Shown piece after piece: positions 45,015 to 54,380 of a stretch of DNA of 64,000 bases. The stretch's first letter is position 1; every line of letters starts with the position of its first letter. Below the pieces are notes generated by a model that saw nothing but the letters and a program-made list of their open reading frames with translations, had not been told where the DNA came from and searched no databases. This DNA comes from JANQQC01 sp965262255 (GTDB taxonomy: Bacteria; Pseudomonadota; Alphaproteobacteria; Caulobacterales; Hyphomonadaceae): positions 3,658,001 to 3,722,000 of the forward strand of contig OZ253505.1 in NCBI GenBank assembly GCA_965262255.1, written 5' to 3'. Made by a program: the position numbers and the translations under genes.

Positions 45015-46250
45015 ATGAACGATATAGAGAAAGCTTACACTCCCACTAAAATCGGACCACTAAATCTTCGTAATCGCTTCATCAAGGCGGCAACAAACGA
45101 AGGAATGGCAAAGAAAGGACTTGTAACTAAAGGACTTGCAAAATTTCACGCTGACATAGCAAGAGGCGGGGTCGCGATGTCTACAGTCGCCTACTGTGCG
45201 ATTAGTGAGGAGGGAAAGACATTTGTTGATCAAGCGACGCTGAACAAAGACTCTGTCGACGACTTCAAAGTTCTTACAGAAGGCGTTCATGCGGGAGGTG
45301 CCGCTGCATGTGCCCAGATTACTCACGCTGGGTGCTTCAGTTTCTTGCCGAAATCTGTAATAGAGTCTAAACCAATAAGTTCTTCGGGTGGTTTCAACAA
45401 ATGCGGTGTAATGACCCGGAGATTTACCAAACGAAAAATGTCTAGAGACGATATGAACCGGGTAGCTGATGATTTTGTATCAGCGGCAATAACTGCCAAA
45501 GAATGTGGATTTGACGCGGTAGAGTTGCATATGGGGCACGGTTATCTGTTAAGTCAGTTCATTTCGCCGTTCTATAATAAACGGCATGACGAATATGGAG
45601 GGTCAATTGATAAAAGAATGAGCTTTCCACGCGAGGTGCTTTCAAAGATTTTGGAAGCTGTTGGTAAAGACCTCGCAGTAATTGTCAAATATTCAATGAC
45701 AGATGGACGAAAAGGAGGAAATACTATTAAGTATGGACTCAGAATCGCCGAAATCATACAGGAAACTGGAGCTCACATGGCAGTTCTCAGTAACGGAATG
45801 AACGTAGAATCGATATCGGCGATGTTTGGCTCTTCTCTTCCCGAACAAGTTCGTCAGCCTCCCAAGAATCCCATTATAAGATGGGGGTTAGAATGGCAAA
45901 AGATATCGGAGTTCAAGAAGGTCGATTTTCGCGAGATTTATTTGCTGGAATTGGCAAAAGAAATCCGTAACCGGGTATCTATGCCGCTTTGCTATATTGG
46001 CGGTGTTCAAACAATAGACAATGTGAAGGAAGTGCTAAAGGAGGGATTCGATGCCATTGGTCTTGGCAGAGTGTTAATTGCCGATCCTGACCTTCCAAAC
46101 CAGTTTAGAGATGGGAAAATGTCATCGTCTACTTGCACTGCCTGTAATCAGTGTGTAACTATGATGTATAGTCCAAGCGGTACTGGATGTGTATTGCGAG
46201 AACCTAACGACTCAAAACTTAACCTGATCCGAGCTTCCGTTATGAACTAG
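45015..46250 (+). CDS. NADH:flavin oxidoreductase of the old yellow enzyme / 2,4-dienoyl-CoA reductase type, short form
   Basis: 411 aa. FMN TIM barrel: IGPLNLRNRFIKAATNEGMA (about 13-32), THAGCFS, VELHMGHGYLLSQFISPFYN-K-R-DEYGGS (about 172-196), CYIGGVQ and GLGRVLIADPDLP phosphate end. Near the C-terminus CTACNQCVTMMY resembles the cysteine cluster of 2,4-dienoyl-CoA reductases, but the NAD(P)-binding third of those enzymes is missing. It probably reduces a C=C bond of an enone or dienoyl-CoA. Its place beside fadD3 and the SDR suggests a steroid-ring intermediate; no precise substrate can be given. Its 3' end was duplicated to 39.2 kb. Confidence 0.82.
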   Translation: MNDIEKAYTPTKIGPLNLRNRFIKAATNEGMAKKGLVTKGLAKFHADIARGGVAMSTVAYCAISEEGKTFVDQATLNKDSVDDFKVLTEGVHAGGAAACAQITHAGCFSFLPKSVIESKPISSSGGFNKCGVMTRRFTKRKMSRDDMNRVADDFVSAAITAKECGFDAVELHMGHGYLLSQFISPFYNKRHDEYGGSIDKRMSFPREVLSKILEAVGKDLAVIVKYSMTDGRKGGNTIKYGLRIAEIIQETGAHMAVLSNGMNVESISAMFGSSLPEQVRQPPKNPIIRWGLEWQKISEFKKVDFREIYLLELAKEIRNRVSMPLCYIGGVQTIDNVKEVLKEGFDAIGLGRVLIADPDLPNQFRDGKMSSSTCTACNQCVTMMYSPSGTGCVLREPNDSKLNLIRASVMN

Positions 46251-46374
46251 CCTTCTGTTAATTATTGTAGTATCGTGGCAAAAGATATGAGTTTACGAAC
46301 CAACTCCGAAAATGCTATTGTCTCCGAATCGATCAAAGAAGTCAGTATTTCTTCGCATTCGCAATGACCTTCAC

Positions 46375-46402
46375 TTGCAATTGAGAATGAAGTTACTATA
46401 AT
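46375..46402 (+). promoter_or_regulatory. Promoter candidate for pair copy B, 220-aa gene
   Basis: TTGCAA (46375-46380), 16 bases, TATAAT (46397-46402). Same position and similar flanks as in copy A; the leader of about 120 bases is also conserved. Confidence 0.5.
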
Positions 46403-46530
46403 AACGGTAGCAGTTGTACCAAAAGATGACTAGCGGTTTGCCTTATACGATCCGCTTACATTCAAATACCGCAGAGATAACATGTTACCCCGAGCAACTT
46501 ATTGACATTTGAGTATCAATGGAGGCCGAA

Positions 46531-47193
46531 GTGCAATCCGAAATCTATCGCCATATTCCTTTGAGCGAGTTGGACATGCAGGTATGGGAACGAAAGTTCC
46601 ATAACTTCATGAGTCCGGTCGAATTTAAGGCGCAGTACGATCAGTTGTTCAGGATCGTGGGAACCTTAGAGTTCTTTGTAAAGGCTGGTTTAACGTTTAT
46701 GAGGGACGCATACGTTAGTGCCAAGTTCGGAAACATCAGGGATGTCGAGAAAGTTCGATTAGTACCGGTGTACACTAATGAGAATCAGTGCGAGGTACTG
46801 GAAAACGGTGAAATAGCTAACTACCAAGTTGTAAAGTTAGTTGAAGTCGATCCAAAACTCAGGGAGGCATTCAAAAATGGTAAAACTATCACTTTTGTAC
46901 CTAAAACAGAGGAAATGATGACCGAAAATCTTTACGATGGTATCGCTCGTACCAAGCAAGCCCTTATTGAAAAAAGCAAGACGACAACTAGCGAAGAAGC
47001 GAAGCTAGTAATATATTTCAATGTCTATGAACTGAAGGGAGAAGCGATTTTCACCGAGTTGGTCAGCGATATGCTCAAATCCGCCAATCATGGATTCTCT
47101 ATCGTCAATTTCATTCGTCAAGGTAAAGTATACAGATTTGGCCCTAATTTTGATCATTTCAGAGTTTTTCATAATCAAAATGATATTTTCTAA
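46531..47193 (+). CDS. Unrecognised 220-aa protein of the convergent pair, copy B
   Basis: Start GTG at 46531 after GGAGG, as argued for copy A. It is closely similar to copy A over its length. The variable stretch is about residues 90-140, where charge is kept but sequence drifts (IANYQVVKLVEVDPKLREAF; TKQALIEKSKTTTSEEAKL). The conserved blocks WERKFHNFMSP, FMRDAYVSAKFGNIRD and NFIRQGKVYRFGP are unchanged. It converges with copy B of the HEPN-like gene with three bases between stops. The open frame is intact and substitutions look conservative, so the gene is under constraint. Confidence 0.75.
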   Translation: MQSEIYRHIPLSELDMQVWERKFHNFMSPVEFKAQYDQLFRIVGTLEFFVKAGLTFMRDAYVSAKFGNIRDVEKVRLVPVYTNENQCEVLENGEIANYQVVKLVEVDPKLREAFKNGKTITFVPKTEEMMTENLYDGIARTKQALIEKSKTTTSEEAKLVIYFNVYELKGEAIFTELVSDMLKSANHGFSIVNFIRQGKVYRFGPNFDHFRVFHNQNDIF

Positions 47194-47196
47194 GTA

Positions 47197-48408
47197 TCAT
47201 TCAGTTTTTCTATTTACATTTGAAAGTTGCAGAAATCGCTCAAATCGTTTGGCGATAAAGGAATTTTCTGCAAGAACGGCAATTGCACTGTCCGTTAGTA
47301 ATGTGTCAATCATTGCATTTGATATATAGTTCGCTTCTATAATCAATCTTTGAATAACAGGCGATGCCTCCTTACTAAAGTAGACGTTCCTTTCGCTAAT
47401 GTATGCTGAATCTCCAGAATCCTGACCAATGTAGGTGAGTGCCATCCAATTGAAAATGTTCGTCCTATGCTGTTCGGGACATTCATCTAGTGAACCTAGT
47501 TCAGTGAACGATTGTAAGATTTCTAACTGTTGCTGTCCTTTATTCCAGTCTTCTCCAACTTCAATCATTGATAAATATACACTTTCATAAAATTTTGATT
47601 TTGATGATGTCTCAATAAATCGAAGTGCATCAGCGCATTTAAGTGATTCAACTAACCTAGAGTCAATGTGGTGGATGTTCGGATCGCTGTACTTCAAAGC
47701 TACCTCTTGTTTAGCGTGGTCAGATAGACTTTCTCGAAGATGTATAAGCGAGATAACTGAGTTTTGAGTTGCTCGCATAAGTTCTGAGCTGTTTGTCGCT
47801 ACGTCAATTAAAAATGTTGTCGCGTCGACCTGATTTTCCAGTGACATACTTCCAAATGAACTGAGTAACAATTGGCTCGGTACTGCGAGTTCTGTAAGTT
47901 CTGTTATTGTTTCAAAATTATCATATTCTTTAATCTCCATACTATCAACACTTAAAACTTCATTTATACACACATCAAAAAATTTTTCTGTTTCGAGTGA
48001 ACTGACTTCAAAGTACCTATCTTCATGTTCCAACTTACATCGAATCTGATAGCACTCGGTTATCAGTTGCCATTGTTCAAATGATAGAAGTTTAGATCTA
48101 TAAGAAAGGTTTAGCAATTCAGTTGTGGAAAGTCCCGAAATCGGATTCACTGTGCCTCGGGAAATTTTTGAGTTTTTGTATGCAATTTTGTAGACAAAAT
48201 CTTCTCCCCATTGGCCAAGCTTATCTTTTATGTCCCATATTGCTGTATTAAAGAGTTTTTGACACGCACAACTATGATCCACGGAGATAAGTTGTCTCAC
48301 TCTCTCGACTAACCTACTCGTCTGCCAAGGTTCTCGTATCTCAGATAGTTGTTGCCGTAGAAGTGCTGCGGTATCAAATGTTAGCGTCTGTTTTACTTCG
48401 GTTTCCAT
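47197..48408 (-). CDS. HEPN-like 403-aa protein of the convergent pair, copy B
   Basis: Start ATG 48408 (METEVKQTLTF) with a strong GAGGAGG site. R-x4-H is again RCKLEH inside ITECYQIRCKLEHEDRYFEV. About 85 percent of residues match copy A by eye; differences cluster at about 75-90 (IAYKNSKISRGTVN versus VARTTSSISPNTEN) and in the segment before residue 190. No transmembrane or secretion signal is seen. Together with copies A and C this is a paralogous family within 14 kb. Confidence 0.75.
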   Translation of the reverse strand: METEVKQTLTFDTAALLRQQLSEIREPWQTSRLVERVRQLISVDHSCACQKLFNTAIWDIKDKLGQWGEDFVYKIAYKNSKISRGTVNPISGLSTTELLNLSYRSKLLSFEQWQLITECYQIRCKLEHEDRYFEVSSLETEKFFDVCINEVLSVDSMEIKEYDNFETITELTELAVPSQLLLSSFGSMSLENQVDATTFLIDVATNSSELMRATQNSVISLIHLRESLSDHAKQEVALKYSDPNIHHIDSRLVESLKCADALRFIETSSKSKFYESVYLSMIEVGEDWNKGQQQLEILQSFTELGSLDECPEQHRTNIFNWMALTYIGQDSGDSAYISERNVYFSKEASPVIQRLIIEANYISNAMIDTLLTDSAIAVLAENSFIAKRFERFLQLSNVNRKTE

Positions 48409-48891
48409 CGATTCCTCCTCTGAAATACCCAATGTTGTGCTGTTCTAGAATGCCTGTTATGAAGATTGTCTTAGGTTCATAAAGTTCACAAACACTATAC
48501 TAAATTGGATTTAATGTTTTATTAAAGAATGCTCTCATGAAACCCTAAACTTGTTACGTAGTCATTGAAACTAAAATTTCAATACGCTCAACAGAATTTT
48601 CTTCAAATCTCTTGACAATAGCTGAAGTAGTTAGTAGGCGGCTAGGTTGTCAATTCACGAATATAACAAGACTTTACGCAAGGAACAGCAATCTCAACGG
48701 ATTAGGTTATAACAAAAAATTTTTCAGTTTCAGAATCTTTCTCTTGTAACTTCCTATTGTCGCACTATTATGAAGTTATGAGTAGTTTCTATCCGTACAG
48801 TAGATTAGTCAAAGACATCTGCTGATTGGGTACTATCTCATACGATTAGCGTGTACAACTATTCACTATCGCATCTCGCTTGGAGGAAGAC
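48409..48891. other. Divergent intergenic region between pair copies B and C
   Basis: The half next to the 403-aa gene repeats the upstream region of copies A and C, including the palindrome at 48564-48583 and a TTGACAATAGCTGAA stretch. The half next to copy C of the 220-aa gene shows no match to the A/B leaders. Confidence 0.6.
48564..48583. promoter_or_regulatory. Palindrome upstream of 403-aa gene, copy B
   Basis: ATTGAAACTAAAATTTCAAT: seven-base arms ATTGAAA/TTTCAAT, same place relative to the gene as in copies A and C. Confidence 0.55.
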
Positions 48892-49554
48892 ATGAATTCT
48901 GAACTATATAAACATAGTCGCCTCAGCGAGGTTGACATGGAGATGTGGGAGCGAAAATTCCACAAGTTTATGAGTCCAACGGAGTTGAAGGCTCAATACG
49001 ATCGCTTGTTTAGGATTATGGGAACCTTGGACTTTTTCTACAGGGCCGGATTGATGTTTATGCGTGACGCATACATCACTGCGAAATTTGGGAACATCAA
49101 AAACTCTGAGAAAGTTCGTCTCGTTCCAAACAATAAGCAAGAGAACGATTGCGAAGTGATTGAAGATGGACGAACGTATCGTCACGAAATTCTTGAGTTG
49201 ATTGAGCGAGATGCGAAAAAGGCTGAGGAGTATCGCAAAGGAAAACCAGTGAAGTATGTTACCGTAACCGACGAAGAAATGAAACAGAACTTTCTCAATG
49301 GAATCAAGCGTTTTGAGAACCTACTCAAGTCACGAGAAAAGAGATTAAAGGATGAGGAATCTACTCTTGTGGTACACTTCAACGTATATGAGTTGGAAGA
49401 CGATAAACCATTTATTAATGCTATAAGCAAAATTTTCGAGTCAGTTGATCACAATTACTGCTTTCTAAACTTTATTAGACACGGAAAAGTATACAGATTT
49501 GGCCCTTTTCCGAGCGAATGCAAAATATTCTATAATCGTAATGGATTTGTTTAA
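48892..49554 (+). CDS. Unrecognised 220-aa protein of the convergent pair, copy C
   Basis: Start ATG 48892, seven bases after GGAGGAAG, the clearest start of the three copies. It is more divergent (roughly 60 percent) from A and B but keeps WERKFHKFMSP, LFRIMGTLDFF, FMRDAYITAKFGNIK, VVHFNVYEL and NFIRHGKVYRFGP. The middle is richer in Lys/Arg (KSREKRLKDEESTL). It is intact although its convergent partner is destroyed by two insertion sequences and two nonsense codons. Confidence 0.75.
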   Translation: MNSELYKHSRLSEVDMEMWERKFHKFMSPTELKAQYDRLFRIMGTLDFFYRAGLMFMRDAYITAKFGNIKNSEKVRLVPNNKQENDCEVIEDGRTYRHEILELIERDAKKAEEYRKGKPVKYVTVTDEEMKQNFLNGIKRFENLLKSREKRLKDEESTLVVHFNVYELEDDKPFINAISKIFESVDHNYCFLNFIRHGKVYRFGPFPSECKIFYNRNGFV

Positions 49555-49750
49555 CTGGTTCATTAGTTGTTCAGTCCGGGGAACATGTGGTAAAATCATC
49601 GCTTACTAGGTTTGGCCAAACTGATCAATTGTTCGAATCTGTCTTCGATATGAGCGTTCTCAGTTAACGCCTTAATCTCTTGATCAACATATAACGTATC
49701 TAACATTTCGTCGGACATTACCGGAGAGTTTGCTATAATCTTTCTAATTA

Positions 49751-51517
49751 ATCGCCTATGAATAACTCTTGCAGATTACTATATTGTTTTTACAGACTTA
49801 TTAGTATCTGTTGGTTTCTAAAGCAGTCGGTTTGACAAAACTTAACAAAATCGAATATTTTTCAATGGTGCGATAGTTTGTCGCATGGTATTGTATCGAC
49901 ACAATTATTATAGTTTACCGTGGGGTAACAAAATTTTGCAAAAAAGGTCAGAAAACGTGAAATCCAAACGACAAGAACGACAGTTCTCATTTTACGATGT
50001 TTCTTTGGACAAACTGATCCCAAAGTCACATGTTTTGCGAGCTCTTTCAGACTTAATTGACTGGACGAGTATAGAAGAAAAATGGGACAAACTATTTGAG
50101 GCAGAGGACGGTAGTGCAGGTACCGGACGGCCCGCGACTCATCCCCGTTTGATTGCGTCATTAATGTTACTCTAGGATTTATTCGGTTAGTCGGATAAAG
50201 CTTTGTTAGCCCACTGGAGAGATATGCCAGTTTTTCAGTACTTCAGTGGAGAAATAAAATATACTCCCAAAGAACCAATTGATCAGTCGACCTTGGTAAG
50301 ATGGCGACAACGGGTAGCAAAGAATGGTGCTAATGATTTACTCAGATTAACACTTGAGATCGCATTGAAAGCGGGCGCGATCAAGAGGGCTAGTTTAAAA
50401 AAGGTTATCGTCGATACAACAGTAATGGGAAAAAATATCGCTTATCCGAAAGATTTTGCGTTAAGAGAGAAAGGTCACAAAGCGTTAGTTCGAAATGCAC
50501 GAAAAGATGGTCTCACAATAGTACGAACGTATGCTAGAAAAGGACGAAAACTTTTTAATAGTGCACGGTGTATTAGACCGAAAGATAAACAAAAGAAAGA
50601 GAAGTATGAGAAGATCATAAACTCTCAGAATGAGATCATTGACAAGTTACTCAGAGATATACGAAACGAGGCAAAGAAAATCCAAGATTTTAAAATTAGT
50701 GAGAAACTTCAAAAGACTATAGACACTGTAGAACGATTATGCTTCCCTGAGAGATGTGAAAACGAGAAAAAGTCATGTTCAATACACGAACCTGATGTCA
50801 GGTTTATTCGGAAGGGAGATGGACCGCAAAACTTACATTTAGGTAATAAATTTTCTGTAACGACGACACACAAGGAAGGACTGGTAGTTGACATGGAAGC
50901 GTTAGAAGGAAATCCTCATGATGGACATACACTTCGTGATGCGATCGACAGAACATTTCAGAATACCAATGTCAAAGTCATGGAAGCAACAGTAGATAGA
51001 GGATACAAGGGACATGGAGTTACAGATGTTATTGTAAACATGTCAACCAACAAACAGGATATTCCCAATAAACTTCGGAAAACTCTCAATCGTCGAACTC
51101 TAGTTGAAGCAACGATCGGACACATGAAGAACGAAGGACGTTTAAGGATTTGTCCATTACAAGGTATTGAAGGTAGTAAGTTCCATGCGACTATGTGCGG
51201 ATGTGCAAAGAACTTAAGACTTATAATCAATTACCTTGACAATAAATTAGCTAAAGTTAAACCAATTCCACCACCGAAGATTCCAAAACCTGCATAACAC
51301 ACATAAAAACACTAAAAAAGTGACTGAAAATACTCATCACTACAGGAAAACTGCGTCTGCATTTCCTATGATTCTGTCAAATCTACCTATTTTTCACAAA
51401 ATTTTAAATTCATTCTCTAAGAAAACATTTTTATCCATATTTTTGTTCAAAATCGGTATTTTTTGATCGATGAGGAACCAATGTTTTCGTGTACATATGC
51501 AGTTAATCATAGGCGAT
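49751..51517 (+). mobile_element. IS5-like insertion sequence, defective copy, inverted relative to the first
   Basis: 1767 bases, the same length and ends as 36605-38371 but opposite orientation, with a TA target duplication (49749-49750 and 51518-51519). Excision with one TA restores PI-IRK in the HEPN-like gene. Only a handful of base differences from the intact copy, so the duplication is recent. Confidence 0.9.
49885..51297 (+). pseudogene. IS5-type transposase with two nonsense codons
   Basis: Identical in layout to the intact transposase at 36825-38237, but CAG became TAG after SLMLL and TAC became TAG six codons later (SLMLL-stop-DLFG-stop-SDKALLAHW, 50174 and 50190). Other differences are P to S and I to M. 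The catalytic DDE part (50203-51297) is otherwise open but lacks the N-terminal domain. Confidence 0.9.
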
Positions 51518-51939
51518 TATGGGAGCTGCTTCGCTGCTGAAGAACACATTCCTGTCACTGATGTACTTGAACTCACTTTCACTTTGACCAATGTATGTCA
51601 GTGTTAACCAGCGAAGAATCTTTTCGCAAAGATAATCAGGGTAATTGTTCAGACCTCCTAGGTCTGTAAACGATCGCAATATCTCTACATGTTGTAACCC
51701 CTTGAACCATTCTACGCCAATTCGATCCATAGACCGATAAACGGTTTCGTAATACTGGGGCTTTGATCTTGGACTGATAAGAAATAGGACTCCAACGAAG
51801 GTGAGACAATCTAGCAAATCTGGGCTGACCTCCAAAATCGTTTCGCTGTTGTAGTTTGTCGTAAATTGTCTTTTCACTTCGTCGGTAATATGTTCAGCTA
51901 AGTAAATTAACGAAAATTTTGAATTTTGCTTTACATATT

Positions 51940-53010
51940 TGTATAGTCCCACACTCTTGGGCGCGAAATGATATACTACCATTATACAGCAATTCCATCT
52001 GGAGGAAACAGTTATGGGACAGGTATTACACACTAACGCAGTCACTACACATGCGATCAGAAAAGAGATCCAAGAGGCCCCCTCGTCGATCTCAAATCGC
52101 GCATTAGCGAGGTGCTACGGATTAAATTACCGCACGGTGAAGAGATGGCGCGAGCGTGAGTCGGTCGAAGACCGACGGTCGGGTCCGCAAGACCCGCGGC
52201 CAAAGAGTTTGAGTAAAGCAGAGGAAGCCGCCTGTGTTTATTTCCGGACGACAACGAGGTTGTCGTTGGATGACTGTTTGTATTCTCTGCAAGACTCAAT
52301 TCCCCATTTAAAGCGATCGAACCTCCATCGTGTATTTCAGAATCACGGGATATCAACACTTCCAAAAGAAGAAAATAAAACTCCCGAGACGAAGAAGTTC
52401 AAAGAGTATCCGATCGGTTACTTCCATGTCGACATAGCCCAAGTCAACACCGAAGAAGGTCGGCTCTATATGTTCGTAGCCATCGACCGCACATCGAAAT
52501 ATGCCTACGTTGAACTGCACGACAAATCGACGCGAAAAGTCGCAGTTCAGTTTATCGAAACCTTGGTTGAAAAAGTGCCTTACACTATCCATACGATCTT
52601 GACTGACAATGGCAGTCAGTTCACTAATTCGAGAAACCCTAAAGTCTCGGTGAAAGAAAACGAATCACCCGATCATAAAATCAATAAGGATGTCAAATGC
52701 AACGCATTTGACGCTGTTTGCTCAGAGAATAATATCGAACATAAGTTGACACTTCCCTATCATCCCTGGACGAACGGACAAGTGGAACGAATGAACAGAA
52801 CCATCAAAGAAGCTACTGTGAAAAAGTATCACTATGAGACACATGACAAACTGAAGGAACACATCCAGAGTTTTATAGATGCCTATAATTTTGCTAAAAG
52901 GTTAAAGGCTCACAAAGGTTTAACTATCTTCGACTTTATCAACAAATGTTGGAAAGAGGAACCAGAAAGATTTATTAAAGATCCCGCGTCCATGTTTGTG
53001 GGACTTTACA
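51940..53010 (+). mobile_element. IS481-family insertion sequence
   Basis: 1071 bases with ends TGTATAGTCCCACACTCTTGG and, inverted, TGTGTAAAGTCCCACAAACATGG, and a six-base target duplication CATATT (51934-51939 and 53011-53016). Inserted in the HEPN-like gene copy C. Confidence 0.88.
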
Positions 53011-53102
53011 CATATTCGTTGGTCATAGGTTGGATAGCTAATGCAATCAATTTTTGTAACGCTTGTACTTGCTCGTCACTTGACGATTTGCTGAACGATT
53101 GA
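52014..53102 (+). CDS. IS481-family transposase
   Basis: 362 aa with GGAGGAAACAGTT before the ATG. An N-terminal helix-turn-helix (ISNRALARCYGLNYRTVKRW, about 23-42) is followed by the rve integrase core: first Asp in YPIGYFHVDIAQV (about 140), second in IHTILTDNGSQFTN (about 200), Glu in HPWTNGQVERMNRTIKEAT. It appears functional. The native end of such proteins is near VGL-N/Y-T. Here the frame has no stop inside the element and runs 92 bases into the disrupted gene, adding about 30 foreign residues. Confidence 0.92.
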   Translation: MGQVLHTNAVTTHAIRKEIQEAPSSISNRALARCYGLNYRTVKRWRERESVEDRRSGPQDPRPKSLSKAEEAACVYFRTTTRLSLDDCLYSLQDSIPHLKRSNLHRVFQNHGISTLPKEENKTPETKKFKEYPIGYFHVDIAQVNTEEGRLYMFVAIDRTSKYAYVELHDKSTRKVAVQFIETLVEKVPYTIHTILTDNGSQFTNSRNPKVSVKENESPDHKINKDVKCNAFDAVCSENNIEHKLTLPYHPWTNGQVERMNRTIKEATVKKYHYETHDKLKEHIQSFIDAYNFAKRLKAHKGLTIFDFINKCWKEEPERFIKDPASMFVGLYTYSLVIGWIANAINFCNACTCSSLDDLLND

Positions 53103-53647
53103 ACTAGAACTTGGCTTGGTACGGCAATTCTCGATAACGTAGATAAGTGTTCGAATTCTTCAAATTTGGAAATCTCTTCCGTTCTAAGGTTAATCACGTC
53201 ATTGATACATACAGCGAATAACTTTTTAGTTTCTTCCGAATTAACTTCATAGTATCGATCTTCGTGTTCTAACTTACACCTGATTTGATAACACTCTGTC
53301 ACAAGTTCCCATTGTTCGAAGGTTAAAAATTTTGCTTTATAACACAGATTTAGCAGATCAGTAGTCGATAGTCCCTTTATAGTATTATCCGATCGTTATG
53401 TAACGTTCTTGTTCGCAAACGCAATTTTGTATACAAACTCCTCTCCCCATATGCTTAACTTGTCTTTGACATCCCATATCGCGACGTTAAAGAGTTTCTG
53501 ACACGCACAGCTATGAGCTACAGAGATTAGCTGGCTCACTCGCTCGACCAACCTGCTTGACTTCCAAGGTTTTCGTATCTCAGATAGTTGTTGCCGTAGA
53601 AGTGCGACAGTATCAATTGTTAGAGTCTATTTTACGTCGGTTTCCAT

Positions 53648-54380
53648 CGCTTCCTCCTTGGAGATATTCAATGCTGTACTGTTCTAGAATGCCATGTCAT
53701 TAAGATTGTCTAAGGTTCAGAATTTTCGCAAGTTTGATACTAAATTGGATTTAAAATTTTGCTCAAGAATGCCCTCAAGAAACCCTAAACTTGTTACGTA
53801 ATCATTGAAACTATAGTTTCAATACCCTCATCAGAATTTTATCAGATTTTTGGCGATTATACAGTTGTCTAGAAGACCTCTAGACGGTTATGAGTTCTCT
53901 TGAGAATACTTAGTAGTTTCGCGAGTCACACTCAAGTATTCTTCCCCAACGAACTACCACGCGATTTTATCGCGGCCCGTGCCTGACGATATAGGATTGG
54001 CATGTTTTAGATAGCAGGAATGATCAGACACTTTTGCAAGAGTCTAGACAGATATTTGATCGCCGAGTTTTTTATTCAACAACTAAATATACGATCACAA
54101 TAACGAGGACAACAATCCAAAGTTATAGCATCATTTGGAACCAATTTGAGCAGATACTTCAGAACCTTACCGATTTTGCCCTGTCACAGTAGACGAACCC
54201 AAATTTCTACGAGCCATCCGAGATAAGTTACAGCGCGTGTGTGCGAGTGAATGACACAAATCTCCTAGCACTAGTGCCAAACTCTCCATGACACTGTGCC
54301 TACGAAAGGAGATTCCATCTCACTGAACAGCCCAATTCTGATCAACTTCATTATATCCGTACAACTGCACTCAACCAAAA
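53648..54380. other. Upstream region of HEPN-like copy C and spacer to the TonB receptor gene
   Basis: The first 200 bases repeat the upstream region of copies A and B. Further on are three inverted repeats: GTCTAGA-AGACC-TCTAGAC near 53877, CGCGAT-TTT-ATCGCG at 53960-53974, and a short TTCTC-GAGAA near 53913. None has a T run, so they are not called terminators. No gene is seen in 53850-54380. Confidence 0.5.
53804..53823. promoter_or_regulatory. Perfect 20-bp palindrome upstream of HEPN-like copy C
   Basis: ATTGAAACTATAGTTTCAAT, a perfect palindrome about 160 bases upstream of the start. Degenerate versions occupy the same place in copies A and B. Probable operator for a dimeric regulator. 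Confidence 0.6.

Larger units (their letters stand above)
49596..53647 (-). pseudogene. HEPN-like gene of the pair, copy C, broken by two IS and two nonsense codons
   Basis: Starts METDVK at 53647 with AAGGAGG; codon 7 is TAG and another TAA falls near codon 88. The frame continues through TECYQIRCKLEHEDRYYEVN (R-x4-H kept) to NEYV at 53017, where the IS481-like element is inserted. It resumes as KQNSKFSLIYLAEH from 51939 to SSEAAPI at 51520, where the IS5-like element is inserted, and ends IRKIIANSPVMSDEM...LAKPSKR with TGA at 49596-49598. Reassembled, the protein has the same length and order as copies A and B. Confidence 0.85.

Noticed and set aside
50160..50210. Stop-codon recoding (TAG read through) in the second IS5-like transposase
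   Set aside because: The sister copy has CAG and TAC at these positions, and genes elsewhere use TAG as a terminator, so these are plain nonsense mutations.
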